Shown here: one piece after another, positions 26,380-35,633 of the stretch
How positions within the stretch are numbered: position 1 is the first letter of the stretch
Layout of the letters: each line of letters begins with the position of its first letter
Assembly: GCF_001748285.1 (NCBI RefSeq)
Contig: NZ_BDGT01000027.1
Location: forward strand, 1-64,000
DNA length: 64,000 nt
Source: Thermogemmatispora onikobensis
GTDB lineage: Bacteria; Chloroflexota; Ktedonobacteria; Ktedonobacterales; Ktedonobacteraceae
Direction: 5' to 3'
The notes under the pieces: model-generated
The model's database searches: none
Told to the model about the DNA's origin: nothing
Seen by the model: only the letters and a program-made list of their open reading frames with translations
Translations under genes and position numbers: made by a program

Positions 26380-29300
26380 TTAGAGAAGGAAGAGCGCCCA
26401 CTCCTGTTCTTGACGATCCAGTGGCCAGCAAGCCACAGTTTCCAGTCCCAGACTGGCTGCTTCAGCGTGTAGCTGATCAACCTCGCTCCGCGAGGTACGG
26501 CGTAGCAGCTGCCGTACGAGGGCCTCCCCCACGCGGCGACTGACATATGGCGCTTGCCTGTAACGTCCTCGGCAGCAAGTTGTGACATAGATACAGACAG
26601 GACAGCCATCGTGTGCGTGGCAGGAGAGTTTGCTACTCTCGTCCTCTGCAAGCTGGTCGCCGCCATACTGACGGGTCCATTCTGCCTCGTCAGCAATCTG
26701 ATCGATGACCACCTGCCCCGAGAACGTCTGGGCAAGGGGTTCCATGGGTCCAATGGACAACAGCCAGCTGCGCGCAAACTCCTCACGCCAGCCCTGCTCC
26801 ATTGGCTGCTGGGGGTCCTCTGCCAGGTTAATCGGGCAAAGCACAGAGGCCAGCAAGGCTTGATAGACTTCCCTCGGTCGCGTTTTCAGGGCATGGGCAA
26901 ACACCTCCGAGAGTCCAGCACCGCCCTCATAGCCTTCCCAGACAACTACCTCACACCGCTGGACATCATACCAGTACTCCAGTGCCTGCTCATTGACGCC
27001 ACTCATAGTAGCAATAGTTTTGTAGAGCATATGAGCAGCAGTATGGAGAATCAGCTCGCTGTCCAGATGCTTGGGCTGCCCCTGTACCTTGATCTGGCCA
27101 AGCTCCTGGTGGAGCTGCTGATCAGTGAGTAGCGTCGTGACGAGATTCTGAAGCTGCCAGCGAATCCCATCGGTAGTGAGGTCGTAGCGCAGGGGGATCT
27201 CATAGCGAGCCAGGAAGGAGAGCGGTGGCCTCTTTTGCGGAACATAGTGCCCGTTGGCTTCCGGAAGCATCCGACGCGCGGAGACCTCTGCCCCTTCGAC
27301 TATCGTCACGCCTTTCATGGTCTTAAGAAGACTGAGGGAGAAAGTGAGTCGTCGCTCTGCTGGGCCAACCGTGTAGCTGCGCTTTATCACCGGAGATGCC
27401 TGCAACGTTACGTAACGAAGCTGCGAGTCACAGCAGTGGCGTGTACGACTGATACTATAAATCATGCGACAATTCTCGCACATCTTAACGACTTGCTGCC
27501 CTTGCTTATCCGTCTCTAAAGTTCTTACAGAGACCTTATATGGCGCGAAAAACTCGGCGTGATGCAATCCCTCAGCCCCTCGAAGCCGAATGGTGATTTC
27601 GTGGTCGCTACTTCGCTCCGGGAGAGGGACAACGTCTATGGTTGAGATATGACGAGCGTAGTAGCGATAGAGCGTTCTGTAAGGAGTGAGCGCATTGGCA
27701 AGTACGCCGATGTTCTCTAGCTCAACCTTGGTTTCGGGCTCTACTCCCTCCCCTCTAACCAGGCTGGCATTGACAAGAATTGGCTTTGTGGCCAAGAAAT
27801 AACCCTCTGGCAAGAGATACTCCACCCTGTAATTGCAAGCGTTGTCACTAATATCGTCCAGGTGGAGATAGAAGCTAGCCTGCAGCACAATTTTCATAGC
27901 CTCAGGTGGATAGCGAAGGATTCTCTTATCCTTAAAAAGCTCTTCTAGTTTGAAAAAGAATTTGTATAACCTTTCTACATCACTAAAATTTTTTATTCCG
28001 TTATCAGCAACATTTTTCCACAAATCAGCCATTCTACTAATTATATATGAGATCCTTTCAATGGTATGTCTGTCTTTAGTACTATACAGAAGATGCGACA
28101 GATAGTCATTCATCTTGAGGAAATGTCGTGAGATCTCCTCAGAGGAGGAATCCTCTTGCTTTAGGAAATCCAGGCTCAAACGTGCAGTTTCTTCCAGTGT
28201 GCATATTTCATCTTCTACATGATCTATAAGTGATTTTATCCCTAATTTATATTCCAAATCTACTTTATTGATATTTATCCACTTTTTCAAAAATTTCAAC
28301 TTTTCCTCTAAAGATGCGTCACTATATTTAGTTATATCATTTTTATAATATTGATTAATTATACCACAATTACTAATATTATCCCAGATCCATTGCAGCA
28401 ATCCTTTCTCCACCTTGTGCAGAGAGGTATAGGCAGCTAATTCCTTCCGCTTTCTTGAGATGATACCATGTATTGAGGAGATAACAGGATTGTCAGTCTT
28501 CAGCGGCAGCTCGTAGCTGCCCTCGATCAGCCGCCTGTAATGGCGGAGGTAGAAATGGCTAATCGGGGAGGTATCCAAGACCAGCATGCTATAGGCAGTC
28601 GAGCGCCAGCCCCGACCGGCTCGGCCACGCCTCTGAATAAAGGAAAATAGAGTGTGAGGAATAAGATACTGGATGACAGCTTGAATACGACTATCATCAA
28701 CGCCAATTTCAAAAGCTGCCGTAGCTAGTATAATATCCTCGTCGTAATGAGCGGCTTTAGCCTTAGATGTCACTTCCACTATTTTCAATGGTTGTATATG
28801 CAGATCAGGGAGTTCGCTGGTGCACTGCCCGCCTGCAGGCAGGCCACGCCAGCACTCGCCCTGCTCATAGATGCGACAAGAGGCTGGAGCTGTACGCGGA
28901 CACCGACGCTGGTTGAAGCAGAGCTGTTCCAGGTTACAGCGAAATGACCAGAGCCGGCGCTGCTCCTCGGCATCGCTGATCTGCGCACGGAATCTGCCGA
29001 CCATATCCAGGGAATCACAGAAGACGGTGCTTCGCCCCTCTCCTCTGAGAAGGGCATGACCCACGGCCATCACTGTCTGAATCAGTAAGGAGGAGGCCTC
29101 TACCCGCTCTTCGGGCTTCTGCAAGACATAGAGTAGCTCAAGGCCTGTCGGTACGCTGCTGTCATCTTCAGCCTTATGCACAACAAGCTGGTCAGACTTC
29201 CCTCCATAGAATAAGTTGGCGGCAAACCTCTCAGGCTCAAGAATAGTTGCACTTGCTGCTAACTTGGCAAGCGCTTGACCATCTCTGAGTTCCTCAAGGC

Positions 29301-30438
29301 GCCTCAGCATATGATGGATATGAGATCCGTAGATTGAGTGATAGACGTGAGCCTCATCAAGTACAATACCAGCTATAGATTTGATGTAGTTCTCAAACTT
29401 CTCTAGAGGATATATAGATATTTGATCAAAGGATTCAGCAGTCGTAATCAGCAGATGCGGCATCAGATCGGCATGATAGTTCCTTCCAATAGAGATATGA
29501 AAATTTGCTCCACAGCTATTACATTTCAATAGCGTATTCTTCCTGTTATTGTATTTTTTAGGATCTAATTCGTAATGGCCTTTTTTACAAATCACACATT
29601 TATCTATATATCTGAATGTATAACCTTCAAAGATCTCACTGTTTTCAAGGGCAGACTCGGGGTCTGGTCCCACCCCACCAAACTGGAAACCTATCGTGAT
29701 ACGTTTCCCTTTAGGAGGGACAGCCCCACCCCAGAGGCTCTTTAGGCTTATTTCCAACTCGGCGCGATACACATAGCGCAGGGCCCGCTCCAGTTGGTCC
29801 TTCAGCAAGGTGACTCGCGGATAGAGCAGAACGAAGCGCGGCACCTGATTGGCAGGTACTTCTTCCGCCAATTGGCGAGTAATCTCATAGATAATAGGCA
29901 GCAAGAAAACCTCAGTTTTACCGCTCCCTGTGGGAGCAGTAATCACCATACCCTGACGATGGCGGATGACTTCCAGCGCTTTTTTCCAGCCCTCGACTTG
30001 GAAAGTAGAGACACGGAGTTCCCCCTCTCTAGCAGCGGTGCTACTGTCCTGATGCTGCTGCTCCTCTTCACTGGGCCTCAAGAGTCGAGCAATCATCTCA
30101 AGCTCTCCTGGCAGATCTTCCAGGCGAAGAAGGCGCGGCGGTCGCCGCCTTACCAGCGCTTCCATACGCATATGCTCCACCAGTGATCTCGACGGCCCCA
30201 ACGCATCGAAGCGCTGTCGGAGCTGCTTCAGAAGGCGAACAAGTTCTATCGCCCGAGGCAAAAGGATGTCTCCTCCCAGAGCAACGAATTCCTCCCTCAG
30301 CTCTTCCCTCTTACAGAGAGGCTCTATACGCTGATGATAGCGTTCCCAGAGCAAGTTTGGCGGGGGAAAATCGCGAGCGGTTATGATATCTCGCATCATA
30401 TCCTGAAGCAGGTCCCGCATCTCCTCATAGGGGGACAT
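26380..30438 (-). CDS. Large DEAH-box helicase with C-terminal cysteine cluster (MrfA/YprA/DUF1998-like)
   Basis: The protein has 1352 residues. Walker A (TAPTGSGKT) is near 165, the DEAH box (VLDEAHVYHS) near 360, motif III (AASATI) follows, and motif VI (QRRGRAGRGW) is near 600. Two CxxC pairs between motifs I and II (CVICKKGH and CNSCGANF) suggest an inserted zinc knuckle. The C-terminal third contains HTAAHMLYKTI, an EGYEGGAGL motif and a terminal CPVCIYVTTCC cluster. This is the plan of COG1205/MrfA-like DNA helicases and of helicases in DISARM and dpd islands. The ATG at 30438 has AAGGAGAAGG upstream. The open frame runs 111 codons further into the neighbouring gene, but that extension is noise. 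Residues about 680-830 are encoded by strikingly AT-rich DNA, a sign of transfer. Confidence 0.88.
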   Translation of the reverse strand: MSPYEEMRDLLQDMMRDIITARDFPPPNLLWERYHQRIEPLCKREELREEFVALGGDILLPRAIELVRLLKQLRQRFDALGPSRSLVEHMRMEALVRRRPPRLLRLEDLPGELEMIARLLRPSEEEQQHQDSSTAAREGELRVSTFQVEGWKKALEVIRHRQGMVITAPTGSGKTEVFLLPIIYEITRQLAEEVPANQVPRFVLLYPRVTLLKDQLERALRYVYRAELEISLKSLWGGAVPPKGKRITIGFQFGGVGPDPESALENSEIFEGYTFRYIDKCVICKKGHYELDPKKYNNRKNTLLKCNSCGANFHISIGRNYHADLMPHLLITTAESFDQISIYPLEKFENYIKSIAGIVLDEAHVYHSIYGSHIHHMLRRLEELRDGQALAKLAASATILEPERFAANLFYGGKSDQLVVHKAEDDSSVPTGLELLYVLQKPEERVEASSLLIQTVMAVGHALLRGEGRSTVFCDSLDMVGRFRAQISDAEEQRRLWSFRCNLEQLCFNQRRCPRTAPASCRIYEQGECWRGLPAGGQCTSELPDLHIQPLKIVEVTSKAKAAHYDEDIILATAAFEIGVDDSRIQAVIQYLIPHTLFSFIQRRGRAGRGWRSTAYSMLVLDTSPISHFYLRHYRRLIEGSYELPLKTDNPVISSIHGIISRKRKELAAYTSLHKVEKGLLQWIWDNISNCGIINQYYKNDITKYSDASLEEKLKFLKKWININKVDLEYKLGIKSLIDHVEDEICTLEETARLSLDFLKQEDSSSEEISRHFLKMNDYLSHLLYSTKDRHTIERISYIISRMADLWKNVADNGIKNFSDVERLYKFFFKLEELFKDKRILRYPPEAMKIVLQASFYLHLDDISDNACNYRVEYLLPEGYFLATKPILVNASLVRGEGVEPETKVELENIGVLANALTPYRTLYRYYARHISTIDVVPLPERSSDHEITIRLRGAEGLHHAEFFAPYKVSVRTLETDKQGQQVVKMCENCRMIYSISRTRHCCDSQLRYVTLQASPVIKRSYTVGPAERRLTFSLSLLKTMKGVTIVEGAEVSARRMLPEANGHYVPQKRPPLSFLARYEIPLRYDLTTDGIRWQLQNLVTTLLTDQQLHQELGQIKVQGQPKHLDSELILHTAAHMLYKTIATMSGVNEQALEYWYDVQRCEVVVWEGYEGGAGLSEVFAHALKTRPREVYQALLASVLCPINLAEDPQQPMEQGWREEFARSWLLSIGPMEPLAQTFSGQVVIDQIADEAEWTRQYGGDQLAEDESSKLSCHAHDGCPVCIYVTTCCRGRYRQAPYVSRRVGEALVRQLLRRTSRSEVDQLHAEAASLGLETVACWPLDRQEQEWALFLL

Positions 30439-30458
30439 GGCCTTCTCCTTTCCAACAA

Positions 30459-32321
30459 CTAGCCGTCTGCCTGTTCGAGCTGTATGAGAATGGAAGCAAC
30501 GAGCTCCTCCAGATACTCCCGGCGAAAGAAGGCGGTCAGTCGACGGGCTTTCGGTTTGCAGGGCAGCACCTCCAGCCGGCCCGTGCGGCGCGCCGCCAGC
30601 TCCATCGCCTGCCGGTAAGCTCGACTCGTCGCATACCCCAGGCAGGCCACGTAGTGCTCTCCCCAGCGCTCCAGATAGCGAGTCAGCCGCCCGGCAACGA
30701 GCTCGATTTGCTGCTGGTTGCTTCCCTCCAACCGGAAGTCGTAACCCAGCACTTCTGGGGCCTGCTCCCACTCCTCGGGCACCGGCCCATACAGGCCCGA
30801 GAGCGTCACCCAGTGAATGCCGTGCAGCTGCTCACCAAGTGCCGCCTGCAGCCGCTCTCTGACGTAGCGGTGCGTGCGCGACTGCGAATAGGGTTTCTCT
30901 CCCGAGCAGGGCAACACCAGCAACAGGCGCTTGTCCACCGGGGGAGCATAGCCATTGCTGACGATGTTGAATGCCTCGGGGGTGTAGGCCAGGGAGACGG
31001 CCCGACGGCCACCGGTCCCCGCTGGCAAGCTGGGCTGACTGGTCCCACCAAACGAACGCCTCGAGCCGAGCCGGCGCAAGCGCTCGTCTCGCTGCTGAAG
31101 CCGGGCCAGAGCCTCTCGGAGGCGCTCATGCCCCTCCACCCAGCGCAGCAGAAAGTCCGCCAGGGCGTCTGCTGCCACCGCCTGGCGCACCTCCTCCACC
31201 AGGCGGAGATCTTGCTCGAGATTGTGCAGCGCCACCTCGGCATAATAGCGGCTCTTATAGGACCCGTTCTCTAATGGGCGACCCGCTGGGGTGAGGGATG
31301 TCAGCCCCGCCTGCAGCTCCGCGAGCGAGCTGGTCTGACACACCGGGCAGCTACAGGTCCACTCTTGCAACTCCAGGACCGGCACAAAGTGGTGCCTGAC
31401 TGGATCGTGATAGCGCAGGCTGCGCGCCATCTGCACGTAGGTACTGGAGTCAAAGGTATCCACTCCAAGATAGGCGAGCAGCGGGATGAGCGTGCCTGTG
31501 ACCCCAAACAGGTGCACCGGGGTCGTGGGCCGCTCGGCTGCCGGAATGCCCTCGATGGCGGCCTGCACCAGGTCGATGATGGTCAGCAGCTTCTCGGCCC
31601 CCCGCAGGCGCAACGGCACCAGCGAACCGATGGCAATCCCCAGCGGGATGCGCTGCAGTCCCTCGGCCTCGCGCAGCGCAAAGACGCGCTGCACCGCGTG
31701 GCGCAGGTCGTCGGGGGTCTGCCCATGGACCGCCGCATACACGAACGGGGGAGGGCCAGACTGCTCCGCCAGCAGGCGCAGGGTGATCCCCACATTGGCC
31801 AGACTGCGCGCCATACGCGCCTCGGCCTCTGCGCGCACCAGCCCGGATGGGAGCGGATAATCGAGGGTGGCAAGGAGACTGGCCCCGAAATCCTGCTGCA
31901 GGTGAAGAATGGTCTGCGGCGTGGCCTCCAGTCCATAGCGCGAGAGGTCCAGCTGGCTGTTCCACAGCAGCCGGAAGCCTCCAGAGTCACAGAAGAGAGG
32001 CGCCCGATAGTGCAGCTCAGGAAAGGCGGCCTGATAGTGCTCGCGCAAGGGGCGCTGCCGCCAAAAAGCCAGCCACTTGGGGCGAATGGAAAAATCAAGG
32101 AAGTGGAGGACCTGGGTCATGATGGGCCTCTGCTGGCGCAGCAGCCCATGTGGATGAGCCTGCAGCACATATTTCCAGATTCCTCCTCCGCGCGGCGTGG
32201 TGCCTGTGATCAGGGAGGCAACAGGAAAGAGTGTCGGCGTCTCCAGATCTCCTTCGCTGAGTCGAAAACATCCAGAACGCGGACCCCTCTCGCGGCAGCC
32301 GCGGAATCCCACAGTGGTCAT
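30459..32321 (-). CDS. DpdA/ArcTGT-like 7-deazaguanine transglycosylase with C-terminal ArcS-like domain
   Basis: The 620-residue protein begins with a TGT-type fold (LETPTLFPVASLITGTTPRGGG near residue 25). The catalytic aspartates are present: CDSGGFR near 110 and GVDTFDSS near 287. The zinc site CSCPVC is near 325. The last 160 residues open with LLLVLPCSGEKPYSQSRTHR and contain LSGLYGPVPEEWEQAPEVLGYDF, the pattern of the DUF5591 core of archaeosine synthase. TGT enzymes swap guanine for a 7-deazaguanine; DpdA members do this in DNA. ArcS adds an amine-bearing group to preQ0. The DNA-target reading rests on the neighbouring helicase and nuclease-like genes; a tRNA target is the alternative. 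ATG 32321 or an in-frame TTG at 32354 may be the start. Confidence 0.85.
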   Translation of the reverse strand: MTTVGFRGCRERGPRSGCFRLSEGDLETPTLFPVASLITGTTPRGGGIWKYVLQAHPHGLLRQQRPIMTQVLHFLDFSIRPKWLAFWRQRPLREHYQAAFPELHYRAPLFCDSGGFRLLWNSQLDLSRYGLEATPQTILHLQQDFGASLLATLDYPLPSGLVRAEAEARMARSLANVGITLRLLAEQSGPPPFVYAAVHGQTPDDLRHAVQRVFALREAEGLQRIPLGIAIGSLVPLRLRGAEKLLTIIDLVQAAIEGIPAAERPTTPVHLFGVTGTLIPLLAYLGVDTFDSSTYVQMARSLRYHDPVRHHFVPVLELQEWTCSCPVCQTSSLAELQAGLTSLTPAGRPLENGSYKSRYYAEVALHNLEQDLRLVEEVRQAVAADALADFLLRWVEGHERLREALARLQQRDERLRRLGSRRSFGGTSQPSLPAGTGGRRAVSLAYTPEAFNIVSNGYAPPVDKRLLLVLPCSGEKPYSQSRTHRYVRERLQAALGEQLHGIHWVTLSGLYGPVPEEWEQAPEVLGYDFRLEGSNQQQIELVAGRLTRYLERWGEHYVACLGYATSRAYRQAMELAARRTGRLEVLPCKPKARRLTAFFRREYLEELVASILIQLEQADG

Positions 32322-32424
32322 ATTCTTCCCATCTTCACCCTCATATTTGTGCAAAAAGGCAGGCTCTCCTTTCCGGGGACGGCCATCGGTTTCCTCTGAC
32401 TTTAGAGGCTACTTTTTAAAAAAA

Positions 32425-32453
32425 AGTATACTTCGTTCTCTTTGAAAAGGCAA
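32425..32453 (-). promoter_or_regulatory. Probable promoter of the transglycosylase-helicase-nuclease run
   Basis: On the minus strand TTGCCT (32448-32453) and TATACT (32425-32430) are 17 bases apart, a near-consensus sigma-70-type promoter. It would start transcription about 95 bases before the transglycosylase ATG. Immediately downstream is an A/T-rich symmetrical tract (ACTTTTT...AAAAAGT). Confidence 0.6.
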
Positions 32454-32595
32454 GCTGCTCTACATTTTCGAGCCATTTGCTCCTCGCACATTAATGGCAA
32501 TACCCCCAAACTTCCCGACTCTTTTTGAACTGAGCTGCCTCATTCCTGACCTGCCAGCGATTGCCACTATACACCTCCCATAGATTAGCTAGTTT

Positions 32596-32618
32596 GCTCT
32601 CGCCGTGGGGGCGAGAGC
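32596..32618. repeat. Perfect 9-bp GC-rich inverted repeat
   Basis: GCTCTCGCC (32596-32604) and GGCGAGAGC (32610-32618) flank a five-base loop. No T-run follows on the plus strand, and on the minus strand AAACTAG follows, so it is not a standard terminator. It lies 143 bp upstream of the transglycosylase promoter. Confidence 0.6.
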
Positions 32619-33284
32619 CTTACTTATTGCCAATTCGCAGCTCGCTTGGTTCCGCAATCAAGGAAGGCAGGGCACATGGCGAGCACGACCTCACCTCTGC
32701 CAGGCCAGGATAAGACTGCCCAGTATTGCATACAAAATCCAGCCGTCCGAGAAAGCAGTGGCTCTTGAGACACAGCCAGCTGCCAATCGGACGGCAGGAA
32801 GGCGCGAGAGCACAATTCTGCCAGGTGAGACACAGGCGAGCTAGCTTCACCCCTCATTCTCAGATTGTCTCTGCCTGTGTGCTAAGTCGCTAGAGCCACT
32901 GAGGCCACTAGAAGCACTGCCCTCCGAAGGTATTACTCGCATGCCAGCTTGCTGCGGCGATTTGGCTATAGCCGCCGTTTGACGGGCGGCACAGCGTGGG
33001 CAAACCAGCCGTGGCAGCCTCTCTTTCAGCCAGATGGGTGGCGCGGTCGCAGCAAACACAATCGATCTCCCCCTTTGGGGCCTGCAGTCCCAGGCAACGA
33101 GAGCCCCGATTGCCTGACCAGACAAGCAGGCAGGAATTGCCGCTGTTCTGCGTCTCTCCTCTAAGGAGGACACGCGCCACCATCTGACAACTGACAGAGC
33201 ACTCCCGAAAGTACCGGTTCACTCCCTCCTGGTCGCTTCTGCTTCTGCGCCTTCTACGGCGAACTCTCTTCTCTTCCCAGGCTC

Positions 33285-34487
33285 TCAGGCTTGCTCACTG
33301 TGGATCTCAGCCGGTCGTGGCGCTGGCGGTGGCTCCTGTTGCCGGAAGTAAGGCATCACTTCTTTGGCCATCATCTCCTGATGCTTGAGCACCAGGTAAT
33401 CAGGCATGCCGTCAGTACAGCCCCCAGTGACCAGCATGCCAGCATGCAATACCTCCGTGTAGTAGCTCAGCTTCTCGATAACGGTCGCCGGGCTGCCAGC
33501 AATGACCACCCCCTGCTCCACCAGCTCCCTGAAGGTCGTGTCACCAAAGCCAAAACTGGCCCGGTTCTCAATGGCGGCCCGAATGCTGCGCAGGCTCATG
33601 TAGCCTGGCGGCATGAAGAACTCCGTCGGGACCTTCATGGCCTTCTGGAAGAGCCACATCATGTAGCGCTCACCCTCTTTCATGGCCAGGTCGTCGGTCT
33701 CGGCGATGGCAATAGGTACGCAAAAGGCAAGCTGTTCGGGCTGAGCCTCGTAGCCATATTTCTCCTCAGCCAGGCGGCGATACAATTCATAGGCGCGCTT
33801 GCGCTGCTCCATTGGCATGAAGACGGTCATATAGGGATAGCGATGGGCAGCGGCAAAGTCGATGGTCTCCAGGCTGGCGGTGCCCGGCATCCAAATCGGC
33901 GGATGCGGCTTCTGCAAGGGCCGAGGCCAGATGTTGACGTAGCGATAGTTGTAGTGCTCGCCCTCGAAGCTGAAAGGGCCGGGCCGCGTCCAGGCCTGGA
34001 TGATGAGATCGTGCGCCTCGTTCATGCGCTCGCGGCTGAGAGTGGGATTAATGTTGTAGCTGAAGTATTCCATGCCGGTGCCACGCACAAAGCCGGAGAT
34101 GATGCGCCCACCGCTGATGACATCCAGCATGGCGATCTCTTCCGCCACGCGCAGCGGATCGTCGTGCAGCGGCAAGGCATTGCCGATGATGCCGATCCGG
34201 GCCCGCTTAATGCGCTGGGTCAGCACAGCAGCCATGATGTTGGGTGAGGGCATCGTACCGTAGGCATTCTGATGATGCTCGTTGACGCAAACGCTGTCCC
34301 AACCCAGTTTGTCGGCCCGCTCTAGCTCGTCAAAGTAGCGGTTGTAGAGAGCGTGACCCTTCTCGGGATCATAGATGCTGTTGGGCAGCGTCACCCAGGC
34401 CGAGTCGTACTTTTCGTCAAAGTCGGGTGGTAGATCAGGCCAGGGCATGAGATGGAAGTAGTGAAAAGTGAGTCGAGGGCGGCTCAT
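33285..34487 (-). CDS. LLM-class flavin-dependent oxidoreductase (luciferase-like monooxygenase)
   Basis: The 400-residue protein has the TIM-barrel pattern of bacterial luciferase-like enzymes. It has an early strand (LTFHYFHLMPWPDLP), VNEHHQNAYGTMPSPNIMAAVL near residue 70, IGIIGNALPLHDDPLRVAEEIAMLD near 105, and SGGRIISGFVRGTG. These enzymes use reduced FMN or F420 to oxidise small organic substrates in the cytoplasm. ATG 34487 has AGGAGGTGAG upstream; the open frame continues 64 codons further without support. It lies 20 bp after the hydrolase gene, so the two form an operon. It appears metabolic, with no evident link to nucleic-acid modification. Confidence 0.9.
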   Translation of the reverse strand: MSRPRLTFHYFHLMPWPDLPPDFDEKYDSAWVTLPNSIYDPEKGHALYNRYFDELERADKLGWDSVCVNEHHQNAYGTMPSPNIMAAVLTQRIKRARIGIIGNALPLHDDPLRVAEEIAMLDVISGGRIISGFVRGTGMEYFSYNINPTLSRERMNEAHDLIIQAWTRPGPFSFEGEHYNYRYVNIWPRPLQKPHPPIWMPGTASLETIDFAAAHRYPYMTVFMPMEQRKRAYELYRRLAEEKYGYEAQPEQLAFCVPIAIAETDDLAMKEGERYMMWLFQKAMKVPTEFFMPPGYMSLRSIRAAIENRASFGFGDTTFRELVEQGVVIAGSPATVIEKLSYYTEVLHAGMLVTGGCTDGMPDYLVLKHQEMMAKEVMPYFRQQEPPPAPRPAEIHSEQA

Positions 34488-34507
34488 GAGGGTCTCACCT
34501 CCTGTTG

Positions 34508-35314
34508 CTACTGCCGTGGCTCCGCGAGAAATGAGGAGATGTGCGCAGCCCATTGCTGGGCCTGCTCGAACATGGGCATGTGGCCAGTCCCTTCCAGCAT
34601 GATTAGCTGCGCACCGGGAATGAGACGCTGCCACTCCTGGCCATAGGCAGGTGGAATCAGACGATCGCGCGCTCCCCACACAATCAGTGTGGGGCAGCTC
34701 AGCCGCTGGAGACGCAGCGCCAGCTTCGGATCGTAGTGAGGATTCCAGGCCAGGGCGGCCAGGGCGGTGCGCTCGGCATAGAGGCGGACAAAGTAGTCGG
34801 TGTTGATCTCACGCGGAATCAGCGGCGCAGCGGCCATGAGATTCTCAAAGCAAGTCTCTAACAGCTGCTGAGGACTCAGGGCAAAGATGTCGGCGATCGG
34901 CACCCCTTTGACACGCAGACCCGCAGCGTTGGAGAGAACCAGCCGACTGACGCGCTCGGGATACCAGACGGCGATTTCGGCGGCCATCCAGCCTCCAAGT
35001 GAGTGCCCAACCAGGGCGGCACGCTCAAGACCCAGGGCCGCCATGAGATCGCGGAAGTACAGCACGTAATCGCTCATATCGTGCATCCAGTCTGGCCGCT
35101 CGCTGAGGCCAAAACCAGGGATGTCGGGGGCAAAGAGGTGGAATCGCTGGGCCAGTAGCCGATGGTAGTCGAGCCAGAGATTGCCAAGATGGGTGCCGTG
35201 CAGGTAGAGCAGCGGCGGGGCTGTGGGAGGACCGGCTTCGAAGAGATGGGTGGCTATCCCTTGCACTTCAATGGTGCGCTCAATCCGGTCGCCAGTGCGA
35301 TCGGCTTCGGTCAT
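34508..35314 (-). CDS. Alpha/beta-fold hydrolase
   Basis: The 268-residue protein has a complete triad: nucleophile serine in VGHSLGG near residue 103, aspartate in VWGARDRLIPP, and histidine in EGTGHMPMFE. The oxyanion region is LYLHGTHLGNLW near 37. Such enzymes cleave ester or C-C bonds. Pairing with the LLM oxidoreductase 20 bp downstream resembles catabolic pairs in which a monooxygenase makes an ester or diketone that a hydrolase opens (inference). ATG 35314 is used because AAAGGAG lies eight bases before it; the GTG at 35323 falls within that site. Confidence 0.9.
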   Translation of the reverse strand: MTEADRTGDRIERTIEVQGIATHLFEAGPPTAPPLLYLHGTHLGNLWLDYHRLLAQRFHLFAPDIPGFGLSERPDWMHDMSDYVLYFRDLMAALGLERAALVGHSLGGWMAAEIAVWYPERVSRLVLSNAAGLRVKGVPIADIFALSPQQLLETCFENLMAAAPLIPREINTDYFVRLYAERTALAALAWNPHYDPKLALRLQRLSCPTLIVWGARDRLIPPAYGQEWQRLIPGAQLIMLEGTGHMPMFEQAQQWAAHISSFLAEPRQ

Positions 35315-35633
35315 CGCTGACACTCCTTTCTCTCCAGATGCAGGGCAAGAGCATGACCTCGCTCAGACGCAGGTGAATGCCTGGGTCCAGCCGTCGACCC
35401 AGACGGCTCCCCCCCCTTGCTCTCGATAGAAAATAGAAAGGAAACATATGCGGTCGTCCGCTCGCCTCTCGACGACCAGAAGCAGCGGAGGGAGCACAGA
35501 CAAAACACCGCTCACGGAGAGAAGGATAACATATGCAGCTGTCTCCTCCACGCTTGCCGGCAGGGAGCTCAGGCGAGAACAGCGGGTAACAGGGGGCGAG
35601 ACGAGTCAATTCGGTAAGATAATCGATCCGGCC
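35315..35633. other. 319-bp spacer, no feature recognised
   Basis: No coding frame, hairpin with T-run or clear promoter hexamer pair was recognised between the hydrolase and TcmP-like genes. The hydrolase promoter should lie here. Confidence 0.4.

Larger units (their letters stand above)
32322..33284. other. Gene-poor leader/intergenic region upstream of the transglycosylase gene
   Basis: This stretch of about 960 bases holds the promoter at 32425-32453, an A/T-tract hairpin beside it (32411-32427) and the GC-rich hairpin at 32596-32618. A minus-strand frame at 32908-33222 (104 codons, nine cysteines, AGGAGG just before a GTG) is the only candidate small gene. I give it about a 20 percent chance of being real. 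Confidence 0.5.

Noticed and set aside
26380-30438. DISARM defence system
   Set aside because: The helicase resembles DISARM helicases, but no separate drmB, phospholipase D (drmC) or DISARM methyltransferase is nearby.
30439-30771. 111-codon N-terminal extension of the helicase frame
   Set aside because: It lies inside the transglycosylase coding sequence in another frame, has low-complexity composition, and a strong ribosome site precedes the ATG at 30438.
31365-32399. Long plus-strand open frame opposite the transglycosylase gene
   Set aside because: It is an antisense shadow with no family motifs; the minus-strand gene explains the open frame. Similar shadows opposite gcvT (7178-8551), the STAND-TPR gene (52262-53392) and ftsZ (57510-58853) were rejected likewise.
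32908-33222. 104-codon Cys-rich minus-strand frame as a definite gene
   Set aside because: The AGGAGG site is too close to the GTG, overlapping frames are equally open, and no family is recognisable, so it is only mentioned in the region note.
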